Assembly (NCBI GenBank): GCA_945862545.1
Contig: CAMAYS010000130.1
Coordinates: forward strand, 1-6,288
Direction: 5' to 3'
DNA: 6,288 nt
From: Casp-actino8 sp945862545
GTDB lineage: Bacteria; Actinomycetota; Acidimicrobiia; Acidimicrobiales; Ilumatobacteraceae
Shown: positions 6,274 through 6,288 of the stretch, piece after piece
Position numbering within the stretch: position 1 is the first letter of the stretch
Layout of the letters: each line of letters starts with the position of its first letter
Position numbers and translations under genes: made by a program
Notes under the pieces: generated by a model
Seen by the model: the letters and a program-made list of their open reading frames with translations, nothing else
Told to the model about the DNA's origin: nothing
Databases searched by the model: none

Positions 6274-6288
6274 GTGGCAGGATGATTA

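Noticed and set aside
1..6288. Search for CRISPR arrays, transposon ends, phage genes, toxin-antitoxin or defence genes
   Set aside because: No regular repeats, transposase or integrase motifs, or small paired genes were seen. The coding capacity is filled by metabolic genes and tRNAs.

Overview
The window reads as an ordinary chromosomal stretch of a bacterium, most likely an actinobacterium of moderate G+C (roughly half G+C by eye). An Acidimicrobiia-type lineage is a reasonable guess but is not proven. The basis is a monofunctional prephenate dehydratase with an ACT domain, catabolic amidohydrolase and SDR genes of a kind common in actinobacteria, and two serine tRNAs of which only one encodes its CCA end. 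All six protein genes and both tRNAs lie on the minus strand, so reading order runs from the right edge to the left.

Right part (about 4242-6273): pheA, for phenylalanine biosynthesis, starts inside the window; an in-frame TAA at 6286-6288 shows this. It is followed after 27 bp by a classical short-chain dehydrogenase/reductase (SDR) and then by tRNA-Ser(UGA). The second tRNA, tRNA-Ser(GCU), follows 49 bp later.

Left part (1-3982): four closely spaced genes look like one operon: amidohydrolase, SDR, second amidohydrolase, VOC-fold protein. The gaps are 25, 30 and 55 bp and each gene has its own Shine-Dalgarno sequence. The two amidohydrolases are clearly related but divergent. Both keep a D-x-H, a mid-barrel His and a C-terminal W-G-x-D-[YF]-P-H motif, as expected for the ACMSD-like (amidohydrolase 2, COG2159) decarboxylase/hydrolase group. 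Together with an NAD-type SDR and a glyoxalase/dioxygenase-fold protein, this suggests breakdown or modification of a carboxylated, perhaps aromatic or alicyclic, compound. The substrate cannot be read from the sequence. The 116 bp between tRNA-Ser(GCU) and this operon holds a 7-bp inverted repeat that may be an operator or a weak hairpin.

Nothing here looks like a phage, transposon, CRISPR or defence system. The most interesting items are the uncharacterised four-gene operon with two amidohydrolase paralogues, and the altered ESRP-type motif (L-S-R-P) in the regulatory domain of PheA. No intergenic stretch exceeds about 120 bp.
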